From: Pseudomonas sp. SCA2728.1_7
Lineage (GTDB): Bacteria; Pseudomonadota; Gammaproteobacteria; Pseudomonadales; Pseudomonadaceae
Direction of reading: 5' to 3'
DNA length: 64,000 bases
Assembly: GCF_018138145.1 (NCBI RefSeq)
Contig: NZ_CP073104.1
Coordinates: 5,399,001-5,463,000, forward strand
Positions within the stretch are counted from its first letter, which is position 1, and each line of letters opens with the position of its first letter. This document shows positions 43,917 to 52,553 of the stretch, piece by piece. The position numbers and the translations under genes were made by a program. Below the pieces are notes generated by a model. The model ran no database searches and was not told the DNA's origin. It saw nothing but the letters and a program-made list of their open reading frames with translations.

Positions 43917-46900
43917 TTACCTCGCTGTAGGGCGTGGCGCCTCGACCATTGCGATGCTCGCCGTCTGCGTTGGCTTGCATTGCGAGTCGCTGCCCGGTTG
44001 CAGATACGGCGTGAGAATCGGTGCCATGCCTTTGAGCACCTGCACGGGCAGGGCCGAGGTGAATTTGAAGTTCTCCGCCGAGCGCCCCGGCACGAACGCG
44101 GTGAGGGTGCCGAAATGGTGATCGCCGATGTAGAACACGAAGGTTGCGGTACGGTTGATCGACTTCGAACTGAGGATGCGTCCGCCCGAACCGATGGCCT
44201 CGATGCGGTTGTCGCCGGTCCCGGTTTTGCCACCCATGGCCAGTGGGCTGCCATCAGCCAGTTTGAAACTGCCGGAAACACGTTTTGCCGTACCGGCATC
44301 GACCACTTGCGACAACGCCTCGCGCATGGCCGTGGCGACCTCGGATGGCATCACCCGTTTGCCGACATGCGGGTCGTTGACCAGTTGCGTTTCGTACGGC
44401 GTGTCGGCGGCGAAATGCAGACTGTCGATGCGCAGCGTCGGCATGCGCACGCCGTCATTGAGGATGGTGCCGATCAGTTCGGCGAGGGCGGCGGGGCGGT
44501 CGCCGGAGCTGCCAATCGCGGTGGCCAGTGACGGCACCAGGTGATCGAACGGATAACCGACTTTCTGCCAGCGCTGGTGAATATCGAGGAACGCCTCGAT
44601 CTCGAGCATGGTGCGAATACGGCTGTCGCGGGCGCCCTTGTGCTTGCTCTTGAACAGCCAGCTGTAGACTTCCTGACGTTCGAAATGGCTGGCCTTGACG
44701 ATCTCGCTGAAGGTCGCGTCAGGGTGGTGGAGCAGGTAGCCGATCATCCACAGGTCCAGCGGGTGCACCTTGGCGATAAAGCCCTGATCGGGCAAATCGT
44801 AACTGCCGGGACCGTAGGAATCGTAGAGGCGGATCAGGCGATCATCGGTGAGTTTTTCGTTGAGCTTGGCGCCTTTCAGGTGGGAACGGACGAAGGTGTT
44901 GAAGTCTGCCTGACTGGCATCGGGCAGCAGGTAGCGATGCACGGCGGCCATGCGGATCGGCGTCGGACGCATGCTGTCGAGGAAAGTATCCAGACGCGCT
45001 TGGGTGTCCTTGTTTTTGTACTTTTTCCAGAACTTGAGCTGGAACGAGGTGCCTTCGCGGTCGGCGAAACTGGCGAGGTATTCCTGGCGACGCGGGTCGC
45101 GATCATCCTTGAGCAATTCGGCACTGTTGTTGGGGCCGGAGTAGGTGGTGTAACGCACCAGATCGCGCATCAGCCGAATGAATGGCAGGTTGATCGACTC
45201 GCGCAGGGCATCGCGCAGGGTCGGTAGGCGGCCGTTGTCTTCCTTGCGAAAGTTGTGGAACGTGTGCAAACCGCCGCCGGTGAAAAATGCCTCGCCGGGG
45301 CTGGCCGAGTATTTGCGGTCGAGGGCTGCGCCGAGCAGCTTCGACAGGTCGTGATCCTTGTTCTGGATCAGGTAATCGATGACCCACTGGCTCAAGCGGT
45401 CCTGATCGGGGACTTCGACTTTCTTGAGCTCCGGCACGCTCATGGCGCCGTACTTGTCGTGCAGCTCGGCGATGATTTGCAGGTAAGTGGTCAGCACGCG
45501 CATTTTCGCCGTTGAGCCGAGTTCAAGCTTGCTGCCTTCGTTGATGTCGAACGGCTGATCGGTGCTGTCGGTCTGCACCCGCACGCGGGAACCGTCCGGG
45601 GTCAGTTCAAAGAGGGTGAAGCTGTAGCGCACTTGCGTGGTGCTGGTCGGCGTCAGCAAGCGTTCGCCGAGCAGGCCGATTTCGGCGGCATAGGCCGGGT
45701 CGGCGAGTTTCTTCAGGTACGCGGTGGCCTGGGTTTGCAGCTCGCCCTGCAGGGTGCTGGTGGCCGAGAGGTCGAGACGATCGAGGTCGTACAGCGGTCG
45801 GTTGAGCATGCTCGCCAGACGACTGCGGGCGGCGCTGATGCCCTTGTTGGTTTCGATGGGCTGCATGGTCGGCTGGGTCTGCCAGTCGCGGTAGCTGACC
45901 TTGCTCGCGAGAGCGGCATCGGCCAATGCGCCATCGATCACCGCGTTCTGTTTGAGCAGACGCAAATGGCTGTCGGTAAGGTCGGCGAGTTCCTCGCGGC
46001 CCTTGGTCAGATAATACGAAGGGCGACGCTGGGCGATCATCAGCGAGAGCATCTCGCGCAGGGCCAGGCCTTTGGCAGCCATGGTTTTCGGATCGGTGGC
46101 CGGGCTGTTCAACTGTGCGTTGGCCTGGTTGAAGTCACTGCCGTACCAGACGCGCAGACCTTCCGCCATGCCATGCACTTCACCATGCCCCGGCACCGCC
46201 GACAGCGGCACGCTGTTGAGATAATCGCGCACGATATTCTGCCGCGCGCCCAGGGTTTGCGGGCCGGGCTGATAGGCGCGCACGCTGGCGGACATCATCT
46301 GCCGCAGTTTCTCGGCACCGGACACCGTCAGGCCTTCCGGTGAATGCCGGTACTTTTCCAATTGCGTCGCCAGCGTACTGCCGCCTGCCGATTGTCCCGG
46401 CAGACGCAGCAATTTGGCGACTTGCGACCACGCCGCCATGCCGAAGCGCGGCCAATCCACTGCCGGATTGGCCAGCGGTTGTTTCGGGTCGAGCAGAAAA
46501 CGGTTTTCGATAAACAACAGGCTGCTGACTACCACGGGCGGGATCGCCGCGAAGCTTGCGTACAGCTGTTGCGGATAGTTGTACTTATACAGCGGCGCAG
46601 CCCGGCAATCGGTGATCGACAGCCCGGCCTGGATCTTTTCCGAATACGGCACGAACAGGCCTTTGTCGGTGTAGCTGAGCAGCGCCGGGGAAAACCGCGT
46701 CTGCTCGGTGACGACATAGTTACGTTTGAGCAGACGCGGCAGGAACTCATCGAGAGAGCTGTAACCCAGGCGCAGATCGAACGGCCCGTTGCCCGGATAG
46801 CGAATCGCTTCGCTGGGGCCGGGTTCGAGATGGTAAGTCAGCGATGCGGCGTATTGGCTGAGCTCGCGCGACTGAAAGCGCGAAGTGCGCATTTCCTTGG

Positions 46901-47075
46901 ATGCGGCCAGCCCTACCACGATCGCGATAATCAACAGCAACAACCAGAAAGCCTTCCACCCGTGCCGATTGCGGCGGGGTTTTTCAGGGACAGGCGCTTC
47001 ATCCACTCGTTCAGTCGGAACCACGGCTTTACTCGAATCGGTTTGCCACAAAGCGCCCATAGTCGATTGATCCAT
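43917..47075 (-). CDS. Class A PBP-like transglycosylase/transpeptidase
   Basis: A 1,052-residue membrane-anchored periplasmic protein. One transmembrane helix near 42-60 (AFWLLLLIIAIVVGLA) is followed by a GT51 domain (IENRFLLDP near 188, GGSTLATQLEKY) and a transpeptidase domain with S-x-x-K (STAKM near 520), SxN (SINLPF near 625) and KTG (KTGTGDN near 947). In the third GT51 motif the usual R-K-x-x-E reads EKLRQ, so the second glutamate appears to be Gln. It is longer than common PBP1 proteins. It is divergent from the permease gene and separate from the toxin. Confidence 0.8.
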   Translation of the reverse strand: MDQSTMGALWQTDSSKAVVPTERVDEAPVPEKPRRNRHGWKAFWLLLLIIAIVVGLAASKEMRTSRFQSRELSQYAASLTYHLEPGPSEAIRYPGNGPFDLRLGYSSLDEFLPRLLKRNYVVTEQTRFSPALLSYTDKGLFVPYSEKIQAGLSITDCRAAPLYKYNYPQQLYASFAAIPPVVVSSLLFIENRFLLDPKQPLANPAVDWPRFGMAAWSQVAKLLRLPGQSAGGSTLATQLEKYRHSPEGLTVSGAEKLRQMMSASVRAYQPGPQTLGARQNIVRDYLNSVPLSAVPGHGEVHGMAEGLRVWYGSDFNQANAQLNSPATDPKTMAAKGLALREMLSLMIAQRRPSYYLTKGREELADLTDSHLRLLKQNAVIDGALADAALASKVSYRDWQTQPTMQPIETNKGISAARSRLASMLNRPLYDLDRLDLSATSTLQGELQTQATAYLKKLADPAYAAEIGLLGERLLTPTSTTQVRYSFTLFELTPDGSRVRVQTDSTDQPFDINEGSKLELGSTAKMRVLTTYLQIIAELHDKYGAMSVPELKKVEVPDQDRLSQWVIDYLIQNKDHDLSKLLGAALDRKYSASPGEAFFTGGGLHTFHNFRKEDNGRLPTLRDALRESINLPFIRLMRDLVRYTTYSGPNNSAELLKDDRDPRRQEYLASFADREGTSFQLKFWKKYKNKDTQARLDTFLDSMRPTPIRMAAVHRYLLPDASQADFNTFVRSHLKGAKLNEKLTDDRLIRLYDSYGPGSYDLPDQGFIAKVHPLDLWMIGYLLHHPDATFSEIVKASHFERQEVYSWLFKSKHKGARDSRIRTMLEIEAFLDIHQRWQKVGYPFDHLVPSLATAIGSSGDRPAALAELIGTILNDGVRMPTLRIDSLHFAADTPYETQLVNDPHVGKRVMPSEVATAMREALSQVVDAGTAKRVSGSFKLADGSPLAMGGKTGTGDNRIEAIGSGGRILSSKSINRTATFVFYIGDHHFGTLTAFVPGRSAENFKFTSALPVQVLKGMAPILTPYLQPGSDSQCKPTQTASIAMVEAPRPTAR

Positions 47076-47549
47076 TCACGCAGATTGATCGGACTTGTCT
47101 GAAGCTTAGACGGTGGTTGGCGGCGGGGAAGAAAATGTGCGGGATGGGCGAGGGGTAGTTGCTGAATAAATCTGAACGGCTGGTGCCGGGGCGAAAACCT
47201 GCAAGTCAGAGCGCTCTATAGGGCAATGCTGGCCAAGCGGATACATGACGATGCACCAATGCTGTGCAATACTCGCCGGCTTTTTCAGTGGCGAATATTC
47301 CTACGTAAAGCAGGTAATGCCTCTCCGCAAACCGGGCTATTGCCGAGAGTTGTCGCTGAATGTTGTGGTTTATAGAGTGAAAAGTCCTGCCCAAGGCTTT
47401 TTATACTGCACGCCCCGCTGATCTTGCAGGTTGACCTGCAGGACGCGTTTACCCACGAGGTACACGCGGTTTCACACCAGCCAAGGCTTATCGGCCGACG
47501 CTTCGATACTCGGTGGTCATATCCAATAACAAGACGAGGTTGCACCCCT
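47076..47549. other. Divergent promoter region, PBP and permease
   Basis: 474 bases without a gene. TGCAGGT (47425-47431) and ACCTGCA (47434-47440) form a tight dyad that could be an operator. TATACT at 47402-47407 is a possible rightward -10 element, but no convincing -35 pairs with it. Otherwise I see nothing definable. Confidence 0.4.
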
Positions 47550-48971
47550 ATGCCAGTCGGCAATCAACTGCCTCACGGCGACACCGCTCAGGGCGGTCCG
47601 CTCAAACGCGAACTCGGCGAACGGCATATTCGCCTGATGGCGCTCGGCGCCTGTATCGGCGTTGGTCTGTTTCTAGGTTCGGCCAAGGCCATCGAAATGG
47701 CCGGCCCGGCGATCATGCTGTCCTACATTTTGGGTGGTCTGGCGATCCTGGTGATCATGCGCGCCCTCGGCGAGATGGCCGTGCACAACCCGGTCGCTGG
47801 CTCGTTCAGCCGCTACGCGCAAGACTATCTCGGTCCATTGGCAGGCTTCCTCACTGGCTGGAATTACTGGTTTCTGTGGCTGGTGACCTGCGTCGCGGAA
47901 ATCACCGCGGTGGCGGTGTACATGGGCATCTGGTTTCCCGATGTGCCGCGCTGGATCTGGGCGCTCGCGGCGCTGATCAGCATGGGCTCGATCAACCTGA
48001 TCGCGGTGAAGGCCTTCGGCGAATTCGAGTTCTGGTTCGCGCTGATCAAGATCGTCACCATCATCGCCATGGTCATCGGTGGCGTCGGCATCATCGCCTT
48101 CGGCTTCGGTAATGACGGTGTGGCGCTGGGGATTTCCAACCTGTGGGCCCACGGCGGCTTCATGCCCAATGGCGTGACCGGCGTGCTGATGTCGCTGCAA
48201 ATGGTCATGTTCGCCTACCTCGGCGTCGAGATGATCGGCCTGACCGCCGGTGAGGCGAAGAACCCGCAGAAGACCATTCCCGATGCGATCGGCTCGGTGT
48301 TCTGGCGGATTCTGCTGTTCTACGTCGGCGCACTGTTCGTGATTCTGTCGATCTACCCGTGGAATGAAATCGGCACGCAGGGCAGTCCGTTCGTGATGAC
48401 CTTTGAGCGTCTGGGCATCAAGACCGCCGCCGGCATCATCAACTTCGTGGTGATTACCGCAGCCTTGTCGTCGTGCAACGGCGGCATCTTCAGCACCGGG
48501 CGCATGCTCTACAGCCTGGCGCAAAATGGCCAGGCCCCGGCCGGTTTTGCCAAGACGTCGAATAACGGTGTGCCACGTCGTGCGCTGTTGCTGTCGATCG
48601 GGGTGTTGCTGTTGGGCGTCATGCTCAACTATCTGGTGCCGGAGAAAGTCTTCGTCTGGGTGACCTCGATTGCCACCTTCGGCGCGATCTGGACCTGGGT
48701 GATGATCCTGCTGGCGCAGCTGAAATTCCGCAAAGGCCTGAGCGCCAGCGAACGTGCCGGCCTCAAGTACAAGATGTGGCTGTACCCGGTGAGCTCGTAC
48801 TTTGCGCTGGCATTCCTGGTGCTGGTGGTCGGCCTGATGGCGTACTTCCCGGACACGCGCGTGGCGCTGTATGTGGGCCCGGCGTTCCTGGTGCTGCTGA
48901 CCGTGTTGTTCTATGTGTTCAAGTTGCAACCGACCGGCGAAACGCAGGCTGCTGCGCGTTCGGCTTCTTGA
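47550..48971 (+). CDS. Amino-acid permease, APC superfamily (ProY/HutT-like)
   Basis: A 473-residue inner-membrane transporter with about 12 helices. It begins ELGERHIRLMALGACIGVGL, the amino-acid-transporter family entry motif, followed by GPAIMLSYILGGLAILVIMR and GEMAVHNPVAGSFSRYA. These match the AAT family of cation-linked permeases, whose Pseudomonas members move proline, histidine or aromatic amino acids. The substrate cannot be fixed from sequence. ATG 47550 has GAGG ten bases upstream. An intrinsic terminator follows. Confidence 0.88.
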   Translation: MPVGNQLPHGDTAQGGPLKRELGERHIRLMALGACIGVGLFLGSAKAIEMAGPAIMLSYILGGLAILVIMRALGEMAVHNPVAGSFSRYAQDYLGPLAGFLTGWNYWFLWLVTCVAEITAVAVYMGIWFPDVPRWIWALAALISMGSINLIAVKAFGEFEFWFALIKIVTIIAMVIGGVGIIAFGFGNDGVALGISNLWAHGGFMPNGVTGVLMSLQMVMFAYLGVEMIGLTAGEAKNPQKTIPDAIGSVFWRILLFYVGALFVILSIYPWNEIGTQGSPFVMTFERLGIKTAAGIINFVVITAALSSCNGGIFSTGRMLYSLAQNGQAPAGFAKTSNNGVPRRALLLSIGVLLLGVMLNYLVPEKVFVWVTSIATFGAIWTWVMILLAQLKFRKGLSASERAGLKYKMWLYPVSSYFALAFLVLVVGLMAYFPDTRVALYVGPAFLVLLTVLFYVFKLQPTGETQAAARSAS

Positions 48972-48991
48972 GTCGTAGCGGCTGAAAAACG

Positions 48992-49022
48992 AAGCCCCGG
49001 TCGCGAGATCGGGGCTTTTTTG
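48992..49022 (+). terminator. Rho-independent terminator of the permease
   Basis: AAGCCCCGGTC pairs with GATCGGGGCTT around GCGA, with one G-U pair, and is followed directly by a run of T. It starts 20 bases after the permease stop. Confidence 0.93.
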
Positions 49023-49126
49023 TGGGCGCTGTTGCCTCCTGACCGCCGGTCTGAAAGAACGATACAAACCCGGCGCAGGGGTTCAAATCGGTATCACTTG
49101 GCGCGGTAGTGAATAGAGGCGCAGCG

Positions 49127-50611
49127 ATGAGGATCAGCGATTTTGTCGTTCGTGAACTCGGCCGGCGCCAGGTCCTGTTGTTCTTTCTGCTGGCGAGCGG
49201 GTTGTATGTTCTGCCGTTGATCCTCGCCGACTTTTCCTACATTGACGACAACTGGCGGGCACTGGCCGCCGGTAATGCCTGGGCCGACTACGGACGCTTG
49301 TTTGCCGACTGGCTGTATCAGGCGTTGACGTTCACCGGCGCTGCGCCGGATATCTTCCCCTTGCCGTTGCTGCTCGCCACTGTGGCGATGAGTCTGACGC
49401 TGACCCGACTGACCTTTCACTACTTTGCCGAGCCGACGCTGGCCAGTTGTCTGGTGCCATTGCCGCTCTGGTACAACCCTTTTCTGCTGCAGAATTTATC
49501 CTATCAGTACGACGGACCGAGTATGGCCTTGAGTCTGGTGGCGATGATCTGCGCGATCACCTTTCACGGTTCGACGCGGGTGCAACGCTGGTTGGTGCCG
49601 GCGGTATTGATTGCACTGGGCGTCGGGTTGTATCAGATCAGCATCAACGTCTTTCTTGGCTTGTGTTGTGTGGAGTTGCTCAGGGTTTTGCACCGCCGAG
49701 TTTCGTGGCCGGAGATCTGGCACTTGCTCGGCGGCAAGCTTGCGCAACTCGGTCTTGGCGTCGCGATCTATAGCGTCACCGCGTATCCGTTCATGGCGGC
49801 TTCGCGGCAAGCGCAGCTGCTCGACAGGGCAGGGCATCCATTACTGCAAGTCATCACCAACCTGGGTCGCGTGCTGGAAAAAACCGCGCTGTTGTTTCAC
49901 GGCGGATATCTTTGGGTGTTTGTCGCTCTGATGCTTTGCGCGCTCTTGGGGCTGGCACGTCTTGGTCGTCCGGAACGGCGCGCAAGCGTTGCGCTGATCA
50001 GTCTGGCGGCACTGGCCGTGCTGGTGCTACTGGTGCCAGGCATCACGCTGCTGTTTCGCGACTTCAACGAGGGCGCGCGCACGTTGATGGGGTTCGGCGT
50101 GCTCCTGGTGTTTCTGTTCTTTCTCGCCCGACTGGCGTTGGCGCCCTATCACCGCTTGTTGCCTTTGCTGTTGATGATCCCGCTATTGGCGACGTTGTCG
50201 CTGTCGTTTGCCTACGGCCGCGTGTTGAACATGCAGAAAACCTTCGCCACCGCAGCCCTGTACAGCCTCGGTCACGACATCGCCGCTCATCGCGAGCTAC
50301 GGGAAGCCAAGCGTATTTACCTGTCGATCAATTATTCCGAGCGCTGGCTGGCCAGTGCCGAGGGATCGTTCCGACAGCTGCCGGTTTTGCGTTATCTGCT
50401 GAATATCGATTACTACGTGCTTGCGGAAAACCTGCCCTCGGTGGGCATCACCAATGTGGTGGCCGAACGTGAGCGACGCAACGCCACCCACGTCGGGTAT
50501 CTGGGTTATCCCGCGCTGGTGGAGAGTCTGTACTACCGCATTTATCTTCTCGGCGATTACGGTTTTATCGTCATGAGGGAGCCGCCGCACGGGCGGTTGT
50601 TGCAGTGGTGA
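49127..50611 (+). CDS. GtrII-family polytopic glycosyltransferase (GT-C)
   Basis: A 494-residue membrane protein with about ten hydrophobic helices and a periplasmic C-terminal tail. After the first helix comes SYIDDNWRALAAG, an acidic DD loop as in GtrII and other GT-C enzymes that use polyprenyl-phosphate sugars. The TM-2 region has LWYNPFLLQNLSYQYDGPSM, typical of the GtrII family. Such enzymes add a sugar to surface glycans on the periplasmic face. The donor would come from the flippase genes that follow. ATG 49127 with AGAGG upstream is preferred over GTG 49109. Confidence 0.8.
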   Translation: MRISDFVVRELGRRQVLLFFLLASGLYVLPLILADFSYIDDNWRALAAGNAWADYGRLFADWLYQALTFTGAAPDIFPLPLLLATVAMSLTLTRLTFHYFAEPTLASCLVPLPLWYNPFLLQNLSYQYDGPSMALSLVAMICAITFHGSTRVQRWLVPAVLIALGVGLYQISINVFLGLCCVELLRVLHRRVSWPEIWHLLGGKLAQLGLGVAIYSVTAYPFMAASRQAQLLDRAGHPLLQVITNLGRVLEKTALLFHGGYLWVFVALMLCALLGLARLGRPERRASVALISLAALAVLVLLVPGITLLFRDFNEGARTLMGFGVLLVFLFFLARLALAPYHRLLPLLLMIPLLATLSLSFAYGRVLNMQKTFATAALYSLGHDIAAHRELREAKRIYLSINYSERWLASAEGSFRQLPVLRYLLNIDYYVLAENLPSVGITNVVAERERRNATHVGYLGYPALVESLYYRIYLLGDYGFIVMREPPHGRLLQW

Positions 50612-50724
50612 AACGCTGACCGTTGGTCGGATAAAGCCCTCTACCTGTAATTTCTGACAGTAGACCGCTCCCACACCCTGGCCTAGCTTGGAGCTTCGTC
50701 CAACCGAAACGGTTAGCAACGGCC

Positions 50725-51087
50725 ATGAAAGGATTTTCTGCAACCAGCGTGATCGGAGTGGCCGATGCGCTCATCCACTGGCAGATATTTTTCGTGCTCT
50801 GCAATGCGGTCGGCCTGGACCAGGCTGCCAGCAACTTTGCAGCGTTCTGTGTGGCCGCAGCGTTCTCGTTCTACTTGAACGTGCTTTACCTCTTCGAGAG
50901 AGAAACGTCGGTGTTCTTCTACCTGATGTTCATCGGCCTGATGGGCAGCGTGAGCTTTGGCGTAGGGGGCCTCGCGGATGTCTGGCGTTTGCCCGGACTG
51001 GTGACGGTGGCATCGTTTTCGCTGCTGAATATTGTGTCGGGGTACTGCTTCTTTCGCTTTGTGCTGTTTCGGGGGCGGCGGACATGA
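50725..51087 (+). CDS. GtrA-family flippase-like protein
   Basis: A 120-residue protein with four hydrophobic helices (GVADALIHWQIFFVL, NFAAFCVAAAFSFYLNVLYL, FFYLMFIGLMGS, SLLNIVSGYCFFRFVLFR). GtrA proteins are thought to flip polyprenyl-phosphate-linked sugars to the periplasm. No GtrB (polyprenyl-phosphate glucosyltransferase) is beside it. The next gene begins inside its stop codon (ATGA). Its presence with the DPA-type genes suggests that it flips polyprenyl-phospho-arabinose. Confidence 0.85.
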   Translation: MKGFSATSVIGVADALIHWQIFFVLCNAVGLDQAASNFAAFCVAAAFSFYLNVLYLFERETSVFFYLMFIGLMGSVSFGVGGLADVWRLPGLVTVASFSLLNIVSGYCFFRFVLFRGRRT

Positions 51088-52553
51088 ACATCCCTCTGCC
51101 TGAGTCCCCGCCGCCGTCAGCGTCTTGCGATGCTGCAAGGCCGTTTGTGGTCGATCTGGACGGAACCCTGATCAAATCTGATTTGCTGTTCGAATGTGCC
51201 ATGTCCTTTGTTCGCAACAAGCCGTTGCAGTGCCTGAAACTTCTGGCCTGGCTCGGGCGCGGCAAAGCGTATTTGAAAGATCGATTGGCCCACGCGACGG
51301 ACATCGACGTCGCCACGTTGCCCTACGATGCTGACGTGCTCTGGATGATCAAGGCGCAGCGCAACACCGGTCGGAAAATTGTACTGGCCACGGCCAGCCA
51401 TCACGCATTGGCAGCACGTATTGCCGAGCATCTGATGGTGTTTGATGACGTCATAGGGACGACCCTCGAGCAGAACCTTTCGGGAGCAAACAAGCGTGAT
51501 GTGCTGGTGACGTTATATGGTGAAGGCGGTTTCGATTACGTCGGTAACTCGCTGGACGACTTGCCGGTTTGGCGATCGGCCAGGCAAACCTATATCGTCA
51601 ATCCATTACCGGGTGTCGAACGTGCCACCCGGCAATTGGGCAACGTTGTCCAGGTGGTTCGCTCTGACGTCACGTATTTCAGGGGGTTATACAAAGCGCT
51701 GCGTATTCATCAGTGGATGAAGAATGCGCTGATTTTTGTCCCTCTTATTGCTGCGCATCAACTGGCCAACCCGTTGCTGGTGGGGCGCGGTGTGCTGGCA
51801 TTCGTGCTGTTCGGCTTGTGTGCATCAGGCGTCTACCTTCTGAATGACCTGCTCGACCTTTCCGATGATCGCAAACACCCGACCAAACGCCATCGACCCT
51901 TCGCCAGCGGATCCCTGTCGATCCAGTCCGGGCTGGCGGTTTTTCCTCTGTTGCTGTTGATGTCCTTCACGGGCGCCTGGTTGTGGCTGCCTCGTCAATT
52001 CCTCGCCGTGCTCGCCTGTTATTACGTGCTGACGCTGGTGTATTCGCTAGTGTTGAAGCGGCTGATGGCACTCGACGTGATTGCTCTGGCGCTGCTCTAC
52101 ACCTTGCGCATCATCGCTGGTGGCGCCGTTTTCGAACTCGAGTTGACGGGCTGGATGCTGGCCTTCTCCATGTTCATGTTTTTGAGCCTGGCTCTGGTCA
52201 AGCGCTATGCCGAATTGTTGATGGCGCTGCACAGCGGCATTACCGGAAAAACCGGCGGCCGGGATTACTTTCCCGCTGATCTGGCGATGCTCTCCTCTTT
52301 GGGCGCTGCATCCGGTTATCTCGCGGTCATGGTGCTGGCGCTATACATCCATGACAGCGCAACCACCGCGCTGTACGCGCACCCTCGGTGGATCTGGCTG
52401 GCGTGCCCGGTGATGTTGCTGTGGATCACCCGGATCTGGCTGCTGACCCATCGCGGCCGAATGAATCAGGATCCGGTGGTCTTCGCACTGCGTGATCGCT
52501 GGAGTCTGGCGATGGGGACGGTGTTCTGCCTGATTTTCTGGGTGGCGGCATGA
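51084..52553 (+). CDS. HAD phosphatase-UbiA prenyltransferase fusion (DPPR synthase-like)
   Basis: A 489-residue fusion. Residues 1-200 are a HAD hydrolase (VVDLDGTLIKSDLLF, LATASHHALAARIA, GNSLDDLPVW). Residues 205-489 are a UbiA-family polytopic transferase with NDLLDLSDDRKHPTKRHRPF (the metal/pyrophosphate motif) and YSLVLKRLMALDVIALALLY. In mycobacteria the UbiA enzyme Rv3806c joins PRPP to decaprenyl phosphate, and a phosphatase then removes the 5'-phosphate. The fusion could do both steps. It overlaps gtrA and the next gene by four bases each. Confidence 0.85.
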   Translation: MNIPLPESPPPSASCDAARPFVVDLDGTLIKSDLLFECAMSFVRNKPLQCLKLLAWLGRGKAYLKDRLAHATDIDVATLPYDADVLWMIKAQRNTGRKIVLATASHHALAARIAEHLMVFDDVIGTTLEQNLSGANKRDVLVTLYGEGGFDYVGNSLDDLPVWRSARQTYIVNPLPGVERATRQLGNVVQVVRSDVTYFRGLYKALRIHQWMKNALIFVPLIAAHQLANPLLVGRGVLAFVLFGLCASGVYLLNDLLDLSDDRKHPTKRHRPFASGSLSIQSGLAVFPLLLLMSFTGAWLWLPRQFLAVLACYYVLTLVYSLVLKRLMALDVIALALLYTLRIIAGGAVFELELTGWMLAFSMFMFLSLALVKRYAELLMALHSGITGKTGGRDYFPADLAMLSSLGAASGYLAVMVLALYIHDSATTALYAHPRWIWLACPVMLLWITRIWLLTHRGRMNQDPVVFALRDRWSLAMGTVFCLIFWVAA

